From NCBI RefSeq assembly GCF_000196015.1, contig NC_007974.2:1240001-1304000 (forward strand): DNA of 64,000 nucleotides. The letters are read 5' to 3'. Below the pieces are notes generated by a model. The model was not told the DNA's origin and ran no database searches. It saw nothing but the letters and a program-made list of their open reading frames with translations. This document shows, one piece after another, positions 17,309 to 27,066 of this stretch (the stretch's first letter is position 1; each line of letters begins with the position of its first letter). A program made the translations under genes and the position numbers. The stretch is from Cupriavidus metallidurans CH34. GTDB taxonomy: Bacteria; Pseudomonadota; Gammaproteobacteria; Burkholderiales; Burkholderiaceae.

Positions 17309-18280
17309 ATGGCAAAGGCTGTTCGTTTCTACGAGACCGGTGGTCCCGAAGTCCTGAAGTTCGAGAACGTCGAAGTCGGAGACCCGGGTCCCGGTCAGGC
17401 GCGGGTGCGGCACACCTATATCGCCGTGAACTTCATCGACATCTACTTCCGCACCGGCCACTACCCGCTGGAGCTGCCGAACGGACTGGGCTCCGACGCT
17501 GTGGGCGTAGTCGAGGCGGTGGGTCCCGGCGTGACCGATATTCGCGTTGGTGACCGCGTCGGATACCTGCTCGGGCCGCAGGGCGCTTACTCGGACGTGC
17601 GCGTGATGCCTGCCGACGTGCTGATTCCGCTGCCGGATGGCATTGCCGACCGCACGGCCGCCACGCTGATGATGAAAGGCATGACCGCGCAGTACCTGTT
17701 CCGCCAGGTCTATCCCCTCAAGGGTGGCGAGACGATCCTCTATCACGCCGCAGCCGGCGGCGTGGGTCTGATTGCCTGCCAGTGGGCGCGCGCGCTTGGC
17801 GTGACGATGATCGGCACCGTCAGCTCCGACGAAAAGGCCGAGATCGCCAAGGCCAATGGCTGCACACATACCATCGTCACCTCGCGGGAGAACATCGCCG
17901 AGCGCGTCAAGGCGCTCACCGATGGCAAGGGTGTGCCGGTGGTGTTCGATTCCATCGGCAAATCCACGCTCGAGGCGTCGCTCGACAGCTTGCAGGTGCG
18001 CGGCACGCTGGTGAGCAATGGCACGACCTCGGGCCCGGTCGAGATCGACAGCCGGGTGATCGCCCGCAAGGGTTCGCTCTGGGTCACGCGCCCGGCCATG
18101 ATCCACTACGCCACGCCGCGCTCCCACATGCTGGCGATGGCGGCGGAGGTGTTCGACATGGTCATGGCGGGCAAGATCCACAACGAGCCCCGCCAGACGT
18201 TCGCTCTGGCAGAGGCTGCGCTGGCCCACCAGGCGCTGGAATCGCGCCAGACCAGTGGCGCCACGGTGCTGGTGCCGTAG
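17309..18280 (+). CDS. qor: NADPH:quinone oxidoreductase, zinc-free MDR family
   Basis: The 323-residue protein is a medium-chain reductase of the quinone oxidoreductase type: N-terminal GroES-like domain (FYETGGPEVLKFENV, YIAVNFIDIYFRTGHYP), then a Rossmann domain with HAAAGGVGLIACQWARALG as the nucleotide-binding loop. It lacks the structural and catalytic zinc cysteines of alcohol dehydrogenases. An AGGAG ribosome site precedes the ATG at 17309. It would reduce quinones with NADPH in the cytoplasm. It is divergent from the two-component operon and is followed by an AraC regulator on the same strand. Confidence 0.95.
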   Translation: MAKAVRFYETGGPEVLKFENVEVGDPGPGQARVRHTYIAVNFIDIYFRTGHYPLELPNGLGSDAVGVVEAVGPGVTDIRVGDRVGYLLGPQGAYSDVRVMPADVLIPLPDGIADRTAATLMMKGMTAQYLFRQVYPLKGGETILYHAAAGGVGLIACQWARALGVTMIGTVSSDEKAEIAKANGCTHTIVTSRENIAERVKALTDGKGVPVVFDSIGKSTLEASLDSLQVRGTLVSNGTTSGPVEIDSRVIARKGSLWVTRPAMIHYATPRSHMLAMAAEVFDMVMAGKIHNEPRQTFALAEAALAHQALESRQTSGATVLVP

Positions 18281-18397
18281 CCGTACGGGGTGGCGTCCGG
18301 CGTTTGCCACGCCACCCAACACGGCCTTCAGGTGTGCTCAAATTGAGGCTCGGGCGGCAGGATGCCCGAGCCTTCCTGTCTGGTCAGGATGCAAACA

Positions 18398-19489
18398 ATG
18401 ACAGCCCCCTCCATCCAGCAATTCAGACTCGTCCGCAGCGCCAGCCTGAACGGCTACATCGAACTGGTGAAGTCGCTCGGGTACGATCCGCGCGCGTTCC
18501 TGCGGGGCGTGGGGCTGTCGGCCCGGCTGCTCGAGAATCCCGAGACATTGATCCCCAGCCCCGCCGTGCGCGAATTGCTCGAAGTCACCGCGCAGGTCAC
18601 CGGCGTGGAAGACTTTGCATTGCGCCTGGCGGCGCGGCGCACGTTCTCCAACCTCGGGCCAATCAGCCTGGTGCTCAAGGAAGCCGCCACGCCGCGTGAG
18701 GCGCTGGACACGCTCTGCCGCTATCTGAAGTTGCTTAGCGCCGCGCTGATCACGCGCGTGGAGGACGTTGGCGACGCGGTGATCATCCGCGAGGATCTGC
18801 TGCCCACCCCCGGGCTGTCGTCTCGTCAGGCGCTGGAACTGGCGATGGGCGTGACCTTCCGCATGTTGCGCGAGCTGATTGGCCCCCGGTGGCGCCCGCA
18901 GCAGGTCTGCTTCATGCACCGTCCGCCGGCCGATCTGTCCCCATACCGTGCGTTCTTCGGGCGCAACCCGATGTTCAACCAACCGTTCAACGGCATGGTC
19001 TGCGCGGCGGCCGACCTGAGCATGTCACGGATGCCCGATGACCCCGGCGTGGCACGCTTCGCGCGCGATTACCTGGAGGCGGCGCTGCGGCACCGCGAGA
19101 TCGGCATCCGAGACTCCTGCCGCGAACTGGTCCAGGCGCTGCTTCCCGGCGGGCGCTGTACCGCCGATCAGGTGGCACGTCATCTGGGTGTCGATCGCCG
19201 CACCTTGCACCGCTACCTGAGCGCCGAAGGCCTGACGTTTTCGACCCTGCTCCACGAGGTGCGGTCCGAACTGGTCATGCGCCACCTGCTGGAAAGCGAT
19301 CTGCCGATGGGGGAAGTGGCGGGCCTGCTAGGATTCTCGGCACAGAGCAGCTTCAGCCACTGGTTCCAGACCGTATTCGGGTGCAGTGCCACAGACTGGC
19401 GCAGGGTCCAATCCGCGCAGCCCGGGAAGTCAGGGAAATCCGGGCAGTCCGCTGCCGCAACCGGCCGACGGGCGCCTTCGCGCGTCTGA
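18398..19489 (+). CDS. AraC family transcriptional regulator (OruR-type)
   Basis: The 363-residue protein has an N-terminal arabinose-binding-like domain of the type found in OruR/ArgR-like regulators (about residues 15-200) and a C-terminal AraC DNA-binding domain with two helix-turn-helix units (ADQVARHLGVDRRTLHRYL and MGEVAGLLGFSAQSSFSHWF). The ATG at 18398 is preferred because CAGGA lies 8 nt upstream; an ATG three codons earlier is also in frame. It lies close to a Bug receptor and a BKACE gene and could bind the paired sites at 20833-20869. Confidence 0.9.
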   Translation: MTAPSIQQFRLVRSASLNGYIELVKSLGYDPRAFLRGVGLSARLLENPETLIPSPAVRELLEVTAQVTGVEDFALRLAARRTFSNLGPISLVLKEAATPREALDTLCRYLKLLSAALITRVEDVGDAVIIREDLLPTPGLSSRQALELAMGVTFRMLRELIGPRWRPQQVCFMHRPPADLSPYRAFFGRNPMFNQPFNGMVCAAADLSMSRMPDDPGVARFARDYLEAALRHREIGIRDSCRELVQALLPGGRCTADQVARHLGVDRRTLHRYLSAEGLTFSTLLHEVRSELVMRHLLESDLPMGEVAGLLGFSAQSSFSHWFQTVFGCSATDWRRVQSAQPGKSGKSGQSAAATGRRAPSRV

Positions 19490-19549
19490 TGCGCGCCTGA
19501 CGTACCCCAGCGCGCGAAAGGGCCGCCCTGCCCCTTCGCGCCGTCCGTC

Positions 19550-20611
19550 TTACTCCGGCACGAAGTGAATCGAATGCAGCAGCTTGCCCTGCCGTTCATA
19601 CGATTCGCGCACGTCGCTGGCAAGCTCCTCCATCGACGCCTGCGAGCCGGGTTCCATGCCGAGTTCCTCGATCTTCTTGCGCAGCGTGGGCGATTGCAAC
19701 GCCTTGAGCGTGGCGTCGCGGAGCTTTGTCGTCACGGCCGCCGGCACGCCCGGCGCGGACCAGAGGCCCATCCAGCCGACTTCCTGCAGGTCCGGATAGC
19801 CCAGTTCGGCGAACGTGGGCACGTCGGGCAACGCGTTGATCCGGCGTGGGTAGGCAATGGCGAAGGCCCGCAGCTTGCCCGCCCGGATGAACGGCAGAGA
19901 CGTGGCCGGGGCATCGAACATCAGTGGCACGTGGCCGCCCATTACGTCCTGCAGCGCTGGCGGCGATCCCTTGTAGCTCACGGTGCCCGTCTGCAGCCCG
20001 GCCAGGCGATTGAACTGCACGCCGATGGTCTGGCCGCGCAGGCCGATACCGAAGTTCGCGTAGTCGACCTTGCCCGGGTTGGCCTTGATGTACGTGACCA
20101 GTTCGCCGAGATTTTTCGCGGGCAGGCTCGGATTGCCGACCAGGATCAGGCCCTGCCGCGACAACTGCGCTATCGGCACGATGTCCTTGAACGGATCGTA
20201 GGACACCTTGATGGCCTGCGGTACTTCGGCGGCAATACCTTTCTGGATCAGCAGGAACGTGTAGCCGTCGCGTGGCGAAGACAGCATGCCCTGGACGGCG
20301 ATGGTGCCGGCCGCGCCCGACTTGTAGTCGACGATGACAGGCTGGCCGAGCGGCTTCTGCAGCTCCTGCGCGAACAGGCGCGCCAGGATGTCGGCCGTGC
20401 CTCCGGGCGGCGCGCCTACCAGGATGCGCACGGGCTTGGTAGGCCATTCGCCCGCCTGGGCCGCGTGGGCCGTCTGGGCAGACAGCATCGGCGCCAGCAC
20501 CATCGCGAGGCTCGCGATGACTAGCCGGCGGCGGATTGCAGGTGGCGTGGTGGTGGCGTGAGTCGTGCCTGCACGATTCGGTGCAGGCAGGTGGGGGCCT
20601 GGGTTGCGCAT
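19550..20611 (-). CDS. Bug family tripartite tricarboxylate transporter substrate-binding protein
   Basis: The 353-residue periplasmic receptor has a long N-terminal region with a signal peptide (ASLAMVLAPMLSAQTAHA) and the hallmarks of Bug proteins: WPTKPVRILVGAPPGGTADIL, GMLSSPRDGYTFLL and FDAPATSLPFIRAGKLRAFA. It binds an unknown small carboxylate or related solute. No TctA/TctB membrane genes are next to it, which is common for Burkholderiales Bug genes. A GGAG site lies 7 nt before the ATG at 20611. It is divergent from the BKACE gene, suggesting that the two share a regulator and perhaps a substrate. Confidence 0.93.
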   Translation of the reverse strand: MRNPGPHLPAPNRAGTTHATTTPPAIRRRLVIASLAMVLAPMLSAQTAHAAQAGEWPTKPVRILVGAPPGGTADILARLFAQELQKPLGQPVIVDYKSGAAGTIAVQGMLSSPRDGYTFLLIQKGIAAEVPQAIKVSYDPFKDIVPIAQLSRQGLILVGNPSLPAKNLGELVTYIKANPGKVDYANFGIGLRGQTIGVQFNRLAGLQTGTVSYKGSPPALQDVMGGHVPLMFDAPATSLPFIRAGKLRAFAIAYPRRINALPDVPTFAELGYPDLQEVGWMGLWSAPGVPAAVTTKLRDATLKALQSPTLRKKIEELGMEPGSQASMEELASDVRESYERQGKLLHSIHFVPE

Positions 20612-20965
20612 GTCTCGCTCCGGATGGATGAAAGCGTCGGGTGGAGTTGTTGGCGGGATCGCATTCTTCGATGCCACGGGGCAGCCCGTGCCAGCCTTGG
20701 GACGGATTCTGTGGCGTCACTCCCCCGGGTGCTTGGCAATGCGCGACAGAGTCATGCCGATCGCGCCACTGGCACGTCGGGGCGGTCGCGCCGGAACCGG
20801 TCGCCATGCCAGGCCTGGGTATGTCCCGCGCATGTCCCACAAAAGCAAATGTCTGTCCCAGATAAGCAAGCGGCGGCCGGGAATGCTCCAGATACTCAAA
20901 GGGCAGGCTTGCAAAGCCACCGCGGCAATCATCCCCACCAAAAACCAACACCCTGGAGACACACC
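20612..20965. other. Divergent control region between Bug receptor and BKACE genes
   Basis: This 354-bp gap contains no gene. It holds the paired 16-bp sites at 20833-20869 and must carry promoters for both divergent genes. Confidence 0.6.
20833..20869 (+). promoter_or_regulatory. Paired 16-bp direct repeats, putative AraC-type operator
   Basis: TGTCCCACAAAAGCAA (20833-20848) and TGTCCCAGATAAGCAA (20854-20869) match at 14 of 16 positions and start 21 bp apart, two helical turns. This is the arrangement bound by AraC-family dimers. It lies about 100 bp before the BKACE gene; the AraC genes at 18398 and 22167 are candidate binders. An isolated TGTCCC half also occurs just upstream. Confidence 0.6.
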
Positions 20966-22024
20966 ATGAACTTCCTCGACGGTCACCTCTTCCCCGAGAA
21001 TCAGCCGCCCCTGATCATCACCGCCGCGCCCTACGCGCCGGGCTGGCTGCCCGAGGACTTCCCCGAGGAGATCCCGGTCAGCATGGAAGCGCAGATTCAG
21101 AAGGCGGTGGATTGCTACAACGCGGGCGCCACGGTGCTGCATCTGCACGTGCGCGAACTGGACGGCAAGGGCAGCAAGCGCCTGTCCAAGTTCAACGAGC
21201 TGATTGCCGGCGTGCGCAAGGCGGTGCCGGAAATGATCATCCAGGTCGGCGGATCGATCTCGTTCGCGCCAGAGGACGAAGGTCAGGCCGCAAAATGGCT
21301 CTCAGACGACACGCGCCACATGCTGGCCGATCTCGAACCCACGCCGGATCAGGTTACGGTGACGGTGAACACGTCGCAGATGAACGTCACCGACCAGGCT
21401 GAAGACGCCGATTTCAAGGGCACGTCGCGCGAGCGGGCCGCCATCTTCAACGCGTACAAGGAGATGACGGTGCCCGCGCAGCCGGGCTGGGTGGAAGAAC
21501 ACGTGCGCCGCCTGACCGCCAAGGGCATCCAGAGCGCCTTCCAGTGCTACAACCTCAACAGCTTCGAGTCCGTGGAGCGATTGATGCGCCGGGGCTTCTA
21601 CAAGGGGCCGCTGGTCATGAACTGGGTGGCTATCGCCGGTGGCATGGACACGCCGAGCGTCTACAGCCTGGCCAATTTCATCCGTGCCGTGCCTGATGGC
21701 GCGGTGGTGACGGTGGAGAGCAACGTGCGCAACGTGCTGCCGGTCAACATGATGGGCATTTCCATGGGCCTGCACGTGCGCTGCGGCACCGAGGACTGCC
21801 TGTGGAACCAGTCGCGCACCGAGAAAATGAGCACCGTAAAGCAGATCGAACAACTCGTGCGGATCTCGCGCGAATTTGGCCGCGAGATCGCCACGGCCAA
21901 GCAGGCGCGCCAGATCAGCCGCATTGGCGAGTTCTACGATACCGTCGAGGAATCGCTGCAGGCCAACGGTTTTGCCCCCAACCGCAACGGCGGAAACCAG
22001 GGCTTCCTGCGCAAAACGGCCTGA
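20966..22024 (+). CDS. BKACE family (3-keto-5-aminohexanoate cleavage enzyme-like, DUF849)
   Basis: The 352-residue protein belongs to the beta-keto acid cleavage enzyme family, which condenses a beta-keto acid with acetyl-CoA and splits it into acetoacetate and a CoA ester. The zinc-binding HLHVRE motif lies near residues 55-60; GGSISF, TVNTSQMNV and VESNVRN are other family blocks. The substrate within this family is determined by a few pocket residues and cannot be read here. It is flanked by a Bug receptor and two AraC regulators, consistent with an uptake-and-catabolism cluster. Confidence 0.93.
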   Translation: MNFLDGHLFPENQPPLIITAAPYAPGWLPEDFPEEIPVSMEAQIQKAVDCYNAGATVLHLHVRELDGKGSKRLSKFNELIAGVRKAVPEMIIQVGGSISFAPEDEGQAAKWLSDDTRHMLADLEPTPDQVTVTVNTSQMNVTDQAEDADFKGTSRERAAIFNAYKEMTVPAQPGWVEEHVRRLTAKGIQSAFQCYNLNSFESVERLMRRGFYKGPLVMNWVAIAGGMDTPSVYSLANFIRAVPDGAVVTVESNVRNVLPVNMMGISMGLHVRCGTEDCLWNQSRTEKMSTVKQIEQLVRISREFGREIATAKQARQISRIGEFYDTVEESLQANGFAPNRNGGNQGFLRKTA

Positions 22025-22166
22025 GCGGCCTGAGCCGGTCACTGTTTCCCGCGTCGACCGAGTGAAGCCCCGGCAAAGGGGCTGGAGCCGGATCAGGGCA
22101 ATCCCGTCTTGTCCGGTTCCCCGAATCATCAGATAACACTTGCCGCTTCTCCGCCCCCGTGATGCC

Positions 22167-23174
22167 ATGAGTACTCTGATTCGCAGTGCCCTCCTCGTCA
22201 AATTCTCCGAAGTGTCCCGCACCGTTGGCATCGACGCCGACCGGCTGATCCAGCATGTCGGTGGCGACAGATCCTGCATGTTCTCGCCGGATCTGCACGT
22301 GCCGGAACCGTGGCTCGCCCGGATGCTGGAAAGCAGCGAGCAGGCCGGCCAAGGCGCATCGGCGTCGATCGGCTTGCTGATGGCGGAAACCTGGCGGATG
22401 TCGGATTTCGGCCCGATCAGTCTGCTACTGCAGCATCAGCCCACGCTGCGCCACGCACTGGGCCAGCTAGAGACCTACCGTCATCTGCTCAGCGAATCCG
22501 TCGCGGTCCATGTGGAGGAGTTCGACGATATCGCCATCGTCCACCAGCAGGTCATTACCGAGCGGCCTAATCCTGGCCGTCAGCCGGTGGAACTGTCGGT
22601 CGGCGCGTTGCAGAGCCTGATGAAGTCGATGCTCGGTGGTCACTGGAAGCCGCGTAGCGTTCATTTCTCTCATGCCGCGCCGGCGAGCCTGCATGTGCAC
22701 CAGCGCCTGTTCGGCACGCGGGTTGAGTTCGGCTGCGACTTCGATGGCATCACGATCGACCGGCATGACCTCGATCGGCCCAATCCGCTCGGCGACGTCA
22801 ATCTGGCCCGCTATGCCAAGGAGTTTCTCGACGAGCGTCCGCATGGCAAGCAGGCGTCCACGGCATCCAACGTGCGCCGGGCCATTCAGTTGCTGCTGCC
22901 GCGTGGGCGCAGTGGCATCGAACAGGTCGGCCAGCAACTCGGCATGAGTTCGCGCACGCTACAGCGGCGGCTGGAGCAGGAAGGCGTCGAGTTCTCCACG
23001 CTGCTCGGCGAGGTGCGCAGGGGGCTGGCCAACCGCTATCTGGGAGACCAGCGGTACCCGGTGTCGCAGGTGGCCACGTTGCTCGGTTTCTCCGAGGTCA
23101 GCACGTTCTCGCGCTGGTTCGCCGCGCAGTTCGGTGTGTCCCCGACACGCTGGAGGGCGGGCCAGCCCGCGTGA
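22167..23174 (+). CDS. AraC family transcriptional regulator (OruR-type)
   Basis: The 335-residue protein has the same domain layout as the regulator at 18398: an arabinose-binding-like N-terminal domain and a C-terminal AraC domain with two helix-turn-helix motifs (IEQVGQQLGMSSRTLQRRL and VSQVATLLGFSEVSTFSRWF). The ATG at 22167 removes a TTG-initiated extension. It follows the BKACE gene by about 140 bp and is convergent with the TauD-type dioxygenase. It could activate the BKACE gene or the dioxygenase. Confidence 0.9.
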   Translation: MSTLIRSALLVKFSEVSRTVGIDADRLIQHVGGDRSCMFSPDLHVPEPWLARMLESSEQAGQGASASIGLLMAETWRMSDFGPISLLLQHQPTLRHALGQLETYRHLLSESVAVHVEEFDDIAIVHQQVITERPNPGRQPVELSVGALQSLMKSMLGGHWKPRSVHFSHAAPASLHVHQRLFGTRVEFGCDFDGITIDRHDLDRPNPLGDVNLARYAKEFLDERPHGKQASTASNVRRAIQLLLPRGRSGIEQVGQQLGMSSRTLQRRLEQEGVEFSTLLGEVRRGLANRYLGDQRYPVSQVATLLGFSEVSTFSRWFAAQFGVSPTRWRAGQPA

Positions 23175-23218
23175 GCGGCCGGCCCTGCGCTGTTCGGTTG
23201 GGCTCGGTTGGGCGCGGA

Positions 23219-24061
23219 TCAGAACGGACGATCGCCCTTGATTGTGGCTCGCTCCATCCGGCGTGGCGCAGGCCAGTAGTCGCTCACGGCATAGTGCTGC
23301 GTGGAGACGTTGTCCCACAGCGCCACGCTGTTCGGCTTCCAGCGGAAGCGGACCTGATACTCGGGAATCGCCGCCTGGCTGATGAGGTAGTTGAGCAGCA
23401 GGCTCGCACCTGGGGTCTTGTCCTGCCCGAAGCGCACGTTTTCCGGGGTGTGGTAGTTAATGAAGTGCGTTGAGAACGGCCCGACGTACAGGATCTTCTC
23501 GCCGGTTTCGGGGTGCGTCCGGACCACGGGGTGGTCCACCAGCGGGTTCTTTCGCACCAGTTCCTCGCGCTCTTCGGTCGTCATGATCGCGCCAAAGGAA
23601 TGCTCGATACCATGCTTGGCTCGCAGGCCGGCGATCTTTACCTTGATGTCCTCGGGCAGGTGCTTGTAGGCCTCTACCATGTTGACCCATATGGTGTCGC
23701 CACCGACATCGGGGCAGGAAATGCAGCGCAGCACCGCACCTTTGGGTGGACAGGCGCGCCACGAGGCATCGGTGTGGTACGTGTTCTCGAAGTGGTCCCG
23801 CTTCTCGCTCTTGTAGATCTCGATCAGGCCAGGATGCTCGGGCACCGAGTTCGCGACCGGGTGATCTTCCAGATCGCCAAAGCGCTTGGCGAACGCCACG
23901 TGGTCGGCCCGCGAGATGTCCTGATCGCGGAAGAACAGCACGCGGTGTTTGAGCAGGAGCGCCTTGATTTCAGCGAAGAGCGTATCGTCGCGCGCAACAT
24001 CGGCGATACTCACACCCGCCAGTTCGGCGCCGATCGAGCATGTGAGGGGATTGACTTGCAT
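23219..24061 (-). CDS. TauD/TfdA family Fe(II)/2-oxoglutarate dioxygenase
   Basis: The 280-residue enzyme contains the facial triad: His and Asp in YHTDASW near residues 95-101 and a distal His in STQHYAVSDYW, followed by a 2-oxoglutarate-binding arginine in the RRMERATIKGD segment. The length matches TauD/TfdA. An AAGGA ribosome site precedes the ATG. Likely substrates include sulfonates, aryloxyalkanoates or other organic acids; the sequence does not decide. It is convergent with the AraC gene and has no transporter beside it. Confidence 0.93.
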   Translation of the reverse strand: MQVNPLTCSIGAELAGVSIADVARDDTLFAEIKALLLKHRVLFFRDQDISRADHVAFAKRFGDLEDHPVANSVPEHPGLIEIYKSEKRDHFENTYHTDASWRACPPKGAVLRCISCPDVGGDTIWVNMVEAYKHLPEDIKVKIAGLRAKHGIEHSFGAIMTTEEREELVRKNPLVDHPVVRTHPETGEKILYVGPFSTHFINYHTPENVRFGQDKTPGASLLLNYLISQAAIPEYQVRFRWKPNSVALWDNVSTQHYAVSDYWPAPRRMERATIKGDRPF

Positions 24062-24291
24062 GATTTCATTCCTTGGGCGTTGTGGATTGAGGGCGGCCAC
24101 GTCAGAAGCCGTGGTGCGGGCAATCCGGAAACACCCGCGCGCCGTCTGGAAATGATTGTGGCCAACCGCGATGCCTGCTGCTTGACCCATCGCGCCATGA
24201 CTTGGCGGACCATGCCAATCGCCCGCGCGCGGCGTCTGTGCAAGGCCCGGAATGTGAAGACTGTCGGATTTTGATTTTTTCGAGTGAACGT

Positions 24292-24312
24292 ATTGACGCT
24301 TGCGCAGTCAAT
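24292..24312. promoter_or_regulatory. Inverted repeat upstream of nuclease gene
   Basis: ATTGAC and GTCAAT are separated by 9 bp, ending 26 bp before the nuclease ATG. The position suits a repressor site or a leader hairpin. No cognate regulator is apparent. Confidence 0.3.
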
Positions 24313-24338
24313 CTGGTCCCACTCGTGACACCAGAACA

Positions 24339-25274
24339 ATGAAGAAGTTAGTGATTTCCCTGATCCTGGGGATGGCGCCCGTGCTTGCTGGCGCCGCAGG
24401 TATGGCGGACTTTTCCCAATGCCGCCAGTTCTTTGCCCACAGCGCGCCACCGAGAGTCACCGCCACGTCCGACCTGAAGTTACGGCCGCTCTGCTATGAC
24501 GCATTCGCGGTCATGCACTCGGGCCGCAGCAAGACGCCGGTCTACGTCGCAGAGCGATTATCGAGATCCCAGCTTGTCGATGCCCGCGATGAAAAGCGGA
24601 CCAACCAGTTCTTCGCCGACGCGCGATTACCGCGAGCCGAACGCGCCGAGCTGGACGACTACCGCGGCAGCGGATGGGATCGTGGTCACCTGGCGCCGGC
24701 AGGCGATCAGCCCACTGCGCAGGCCATGGCGCAATCGTTCAGCCTGGCCAACATGACGCCACAGGCGCCAAAGAACAACCGCGAGGCGTGGAGTTCGATC
24801 GAATCGGCTACGCGCAAGTACGCCATGCGGGCCAAGGGCGATGTCTACGTGATCTCTGGCCCCGTATTCTCCGATCGCCCCCAAACCATCGGCGCGGGCC
24901 GCGTCTGGGTGCCCAGCTACTACTTCAAGCTGGTCTACGACCCCACCACGAATCGCGCCTGGGCGCACTGGATTGCGAACACCAACGAGGCTCGCCCTTC
25001 GAAGCCGATCAGCTATCACGAACTGGTGAAACGTACCGGCATCGAATTCCTACCGGGCCTGATGCCCGGTGAAAACACGACTGCCACTGCGCCGGAGTTG
25101 CGGGCGGAATCGACCACACGTGGCAACCGTGAGCCGAAGCGCGAGCCGAAGCGCGAGGGCGAGGATCTTGGCCAGGCGCTCAGATCGCTGATTCAGCCCA
25201 TCGCGCAGGATTTTGAGCGGATCATGCACACCTTGCTGCGGTGGTGGGCTCAGCTACGACACATCATGGCCTGA
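24339..25274 (+). CDS. Secreted DNA/RNA non-specific endonuclease (His-Me finger, NUC family)
   Basis: The 311-residue protein begins with a signal peptide (residues 1-20, APVLAGAAG) and contains the NUC-family active site DRGHLAPAGDQ near residues 113-123, with the Mg-ligand asparagine in PQAPKNNREAW. It would degrade DNA and RNA in the periplasm or outside the cell. After the catalytic core comes a non-conserved tail of about 70 residues with two EPKRE repeats and a hydrophobic C-terminal segment, longer than usual for the family. Confidence 0.93.
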   Translation: MKKLVISLILGMAPVLAGAAGMADFSQCRQFFAHSAPPRVTATSDLKLRPLCYDAFAVMHSGRSKTPVYVAERLSRSQLVDARDEKRTNQFFADARLPRAERAELDDYRGSGWDRGHLAPAGDQPTAQAMAQSFSLANMTPQAPKNNREAWSSIESATRKYAMRAKGDVYVISGPVFSDRPQTIGAGRVWVPSYYFKLVYDPTTNRAWAHWIANTNEARPSKPISYHELVKRTGIEFLPGLMPGENTTATAPELRAESTTRGNREPKREPKREGEDLGQALRSLIQPIAQDFERIMHTLLRWWAQLRHIMA

Positions 25275-25294
25275 TCGTCCGATCGTCACCGCGT

Positions 25295-26977
25295 TCATGT
25301 TGCCGGCGCATCGGCGCCGATGGATTCCAGGGCCAGCGACTGCACCGCCTCATCCACGCTGAGTTCATGCAGGGCGCCGAGCGGCAGCGTATCGTCCGCC
25401 GAGCGCGTCAATACGTCCAGCGCAGGCGGTTTCAGACGGACCAGCAACAGTCGGCGGCCACGGCTGGCTACCCCCGCGGCGAACGTACGCAAGGCCTCGA
25501 TCGTCGAACCATCCAGGTCAGGCGTTTCCTCCAGGCTGATGATCACGGTGTGCACGGCGCCCTGCTCCGCCTCGGCCAGGTGCCGCACGCGCAGCAGAAT
25601 GCGTTCCACATTGGCGAAGAACAGCGGCGCTTCGGGCCGCGCGATCAGCAAGCCGGGAGGAATCGTGGCTTCGGGATGCTTGGAGACATCCACGTAGTTG
25701 TGGCTCGTGCCCAGTCGGCCCAACTGGCTGACCCGAGGTTCGGAAAAATTGCGGAGCGTGAGCAGCAGGCTTACCACGATGCCGGCCAGCAGGCCATCCA
25801 GCACGCCAAGCAGCAACACCGCCACACACGCCGCCACCACCAGCAGGCGGTCGCGCTGCCATGACCAATAGGGCCGGAACACGCTCAGTCGCAGCGTATG
25901 GCTGACTGCGTAGGCCACGATGGCGGCCAGCACCGGTTCCGGGGTCAGCGCCAGCTGCGGCAGCAACAGCGCGACGATCACGGCGACGACCACGGCCGCG
26001 CACCATCCCGCCAGCCGGGACGTTGCCCCGGCCGCTTCGTTGGCCGAAGTGGCCGAGTAACCGGCGCCCACCGGCATACCATGCAACAGCCCGGAGCCGA
26101 GGTTCGCGAAGCCGAGCGCGAGCAGGTCGCGGTCCGCCGACGTGCTGTCGCCGTGCTTGAGCGCGAAACTCCGGATCGAACTGTAGGATTCCGCATAGAG
26201 GATCAGCACCAGCGCGAAGGCCAGTTCGCCGAGCCTGAGCCACTGGCTGCGCGACAGGTCGGGAATCGAGAACGACAGATCCGCCAGATCGATCGTGCCG
26301 ACCTGCCCGATCCCGAAGTGATGCAGGTCCACCCCATGCGAGGCGGCAATGCCGAGCACGATTACCACCAGCGGGCCGGGGACGTTCTTCCAGCGCGACA
26401 TGCCGAACAGCAACGCCAGCGCAACCAGCGCGACGATGAGCGCATTCACGTTCCAGGCCGAGAGCTGCCCCAGCATTTCGTAGGTGAAGCGCGGCAGATC
26501 GTTGTGCGCGGGGTGCACGCCCACCACGCTGGCCAGTTGCTTGAGGATGATGGTGATGGCCAGGCCGAACGTAAATCCGCGCAGCACCGGCTTGGCAATG
26601 AATTCGGTGATGCCGCCCAGCTTGGCCAGCCCGGCCAGCATCAGGAAGAAGCCGCTCAGGATCACCAGCCCCGCCGCCAGTAACAGCCGCTGTGCGGGGT
26701 CCGCGCCGGACATGGAAAGCGTGATGGCGGCCAGCACCGCTGCGGAGGACGACGTGGCCGAAACCACCGCGAACCGGCTGGTGCCTGCGAGACCGTAGAC
26801 CACCAGGCCCACCAGCAGGCCGATCAGGCCGGCCTGCGGTGGCAAATTGGCGATGCCGGCGTACGCCACCGCTTCGGGTAGCAGCAGGCCGGCTATCGAA
26901 CAGCCGGCAACCAGGTCGCGCAGGCGGCTGCCGTCGCGCGCGCTGTCGGTCGGGTGCGTCGAATCGGTCGTGGTCAC
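25295..26977 (-). CDS. SulP family inorganic anion transporter with STAS domain
   Basis: The protein has the 10-14 helix SulP/SLC26 membrane domain (GCSIAGLLLPEAVAYAGIA, GADPAQRLLLAAGLVILSG, MPVGAGYSATSANEAAGA) and a C-terminal cytoplasmic STAS domain (about residues 440-550) with the phospho-site-like PDLDGSTIEAL. It would import sulfate, bicarbonate or dicarboxylates. The GTG at 26977 is chosen because AAAGGGA lies just upstream and gives a 560-residue protein; an ATG at 27031 would add 18 residues. It is followed upstream on the same strand by the cytochrome gene. Confidence 0.9.
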   Translation of the reverse strand: MTTTDSTHPTDSARDGSRLRDLVAGCSIAGLLLPEAVAYAGIANLPPQAGLIGLLVGLVVYGLAGTSRFAVVSATSSSAAVLAAITLSMSGADPAQRLLLAAGLVILSGFFLMLAGLAKLGGITEFIAKPVLRGFTFGLAITIILKQLASVVGVHPAHNDLPRFTYEMLGQLSAWNVNALIVALVALALLFGMSRWKNVPGPLVVIVLGIAASHGVDLHHFGIGQVGTIDLADLSFSIPDLSRSQWLRLGELAFALVLILYAESYSSIRSFALKHGDSTSADRDLLALGFANLGSGLLHGMPVGAGYSATSANEAAGATSRLAGWCAAVVVAVIVALLLPQLALTPEPVLAAIVAYAVSHTLRLSVFRPYWSWQRDRLLVVAACVAVLLLGVLDGLLAGIVVSLLLTLRNFSEPRVSQLGRLGTSHNYVDVSKHPEATIPPGLLIARPEAPLFFANVERILLRVRHLAEAEQGAVHTVIISLEETPDLDGSTIEALRTFAAGVASRGRRLLLVRLKPPALDVLTRSADDTLPLGALHELSVDEAVQSLALESIGADAPAT

Positions 26978-27066
26978 GATTCCCTTTGTTGTTTTTCCCG
27001 CGGGTGCGTATCTGACGCATGGTAGCCCCATGCGCCCGGCAAGTCAGGCCCCTCTTTTTTCCATCC

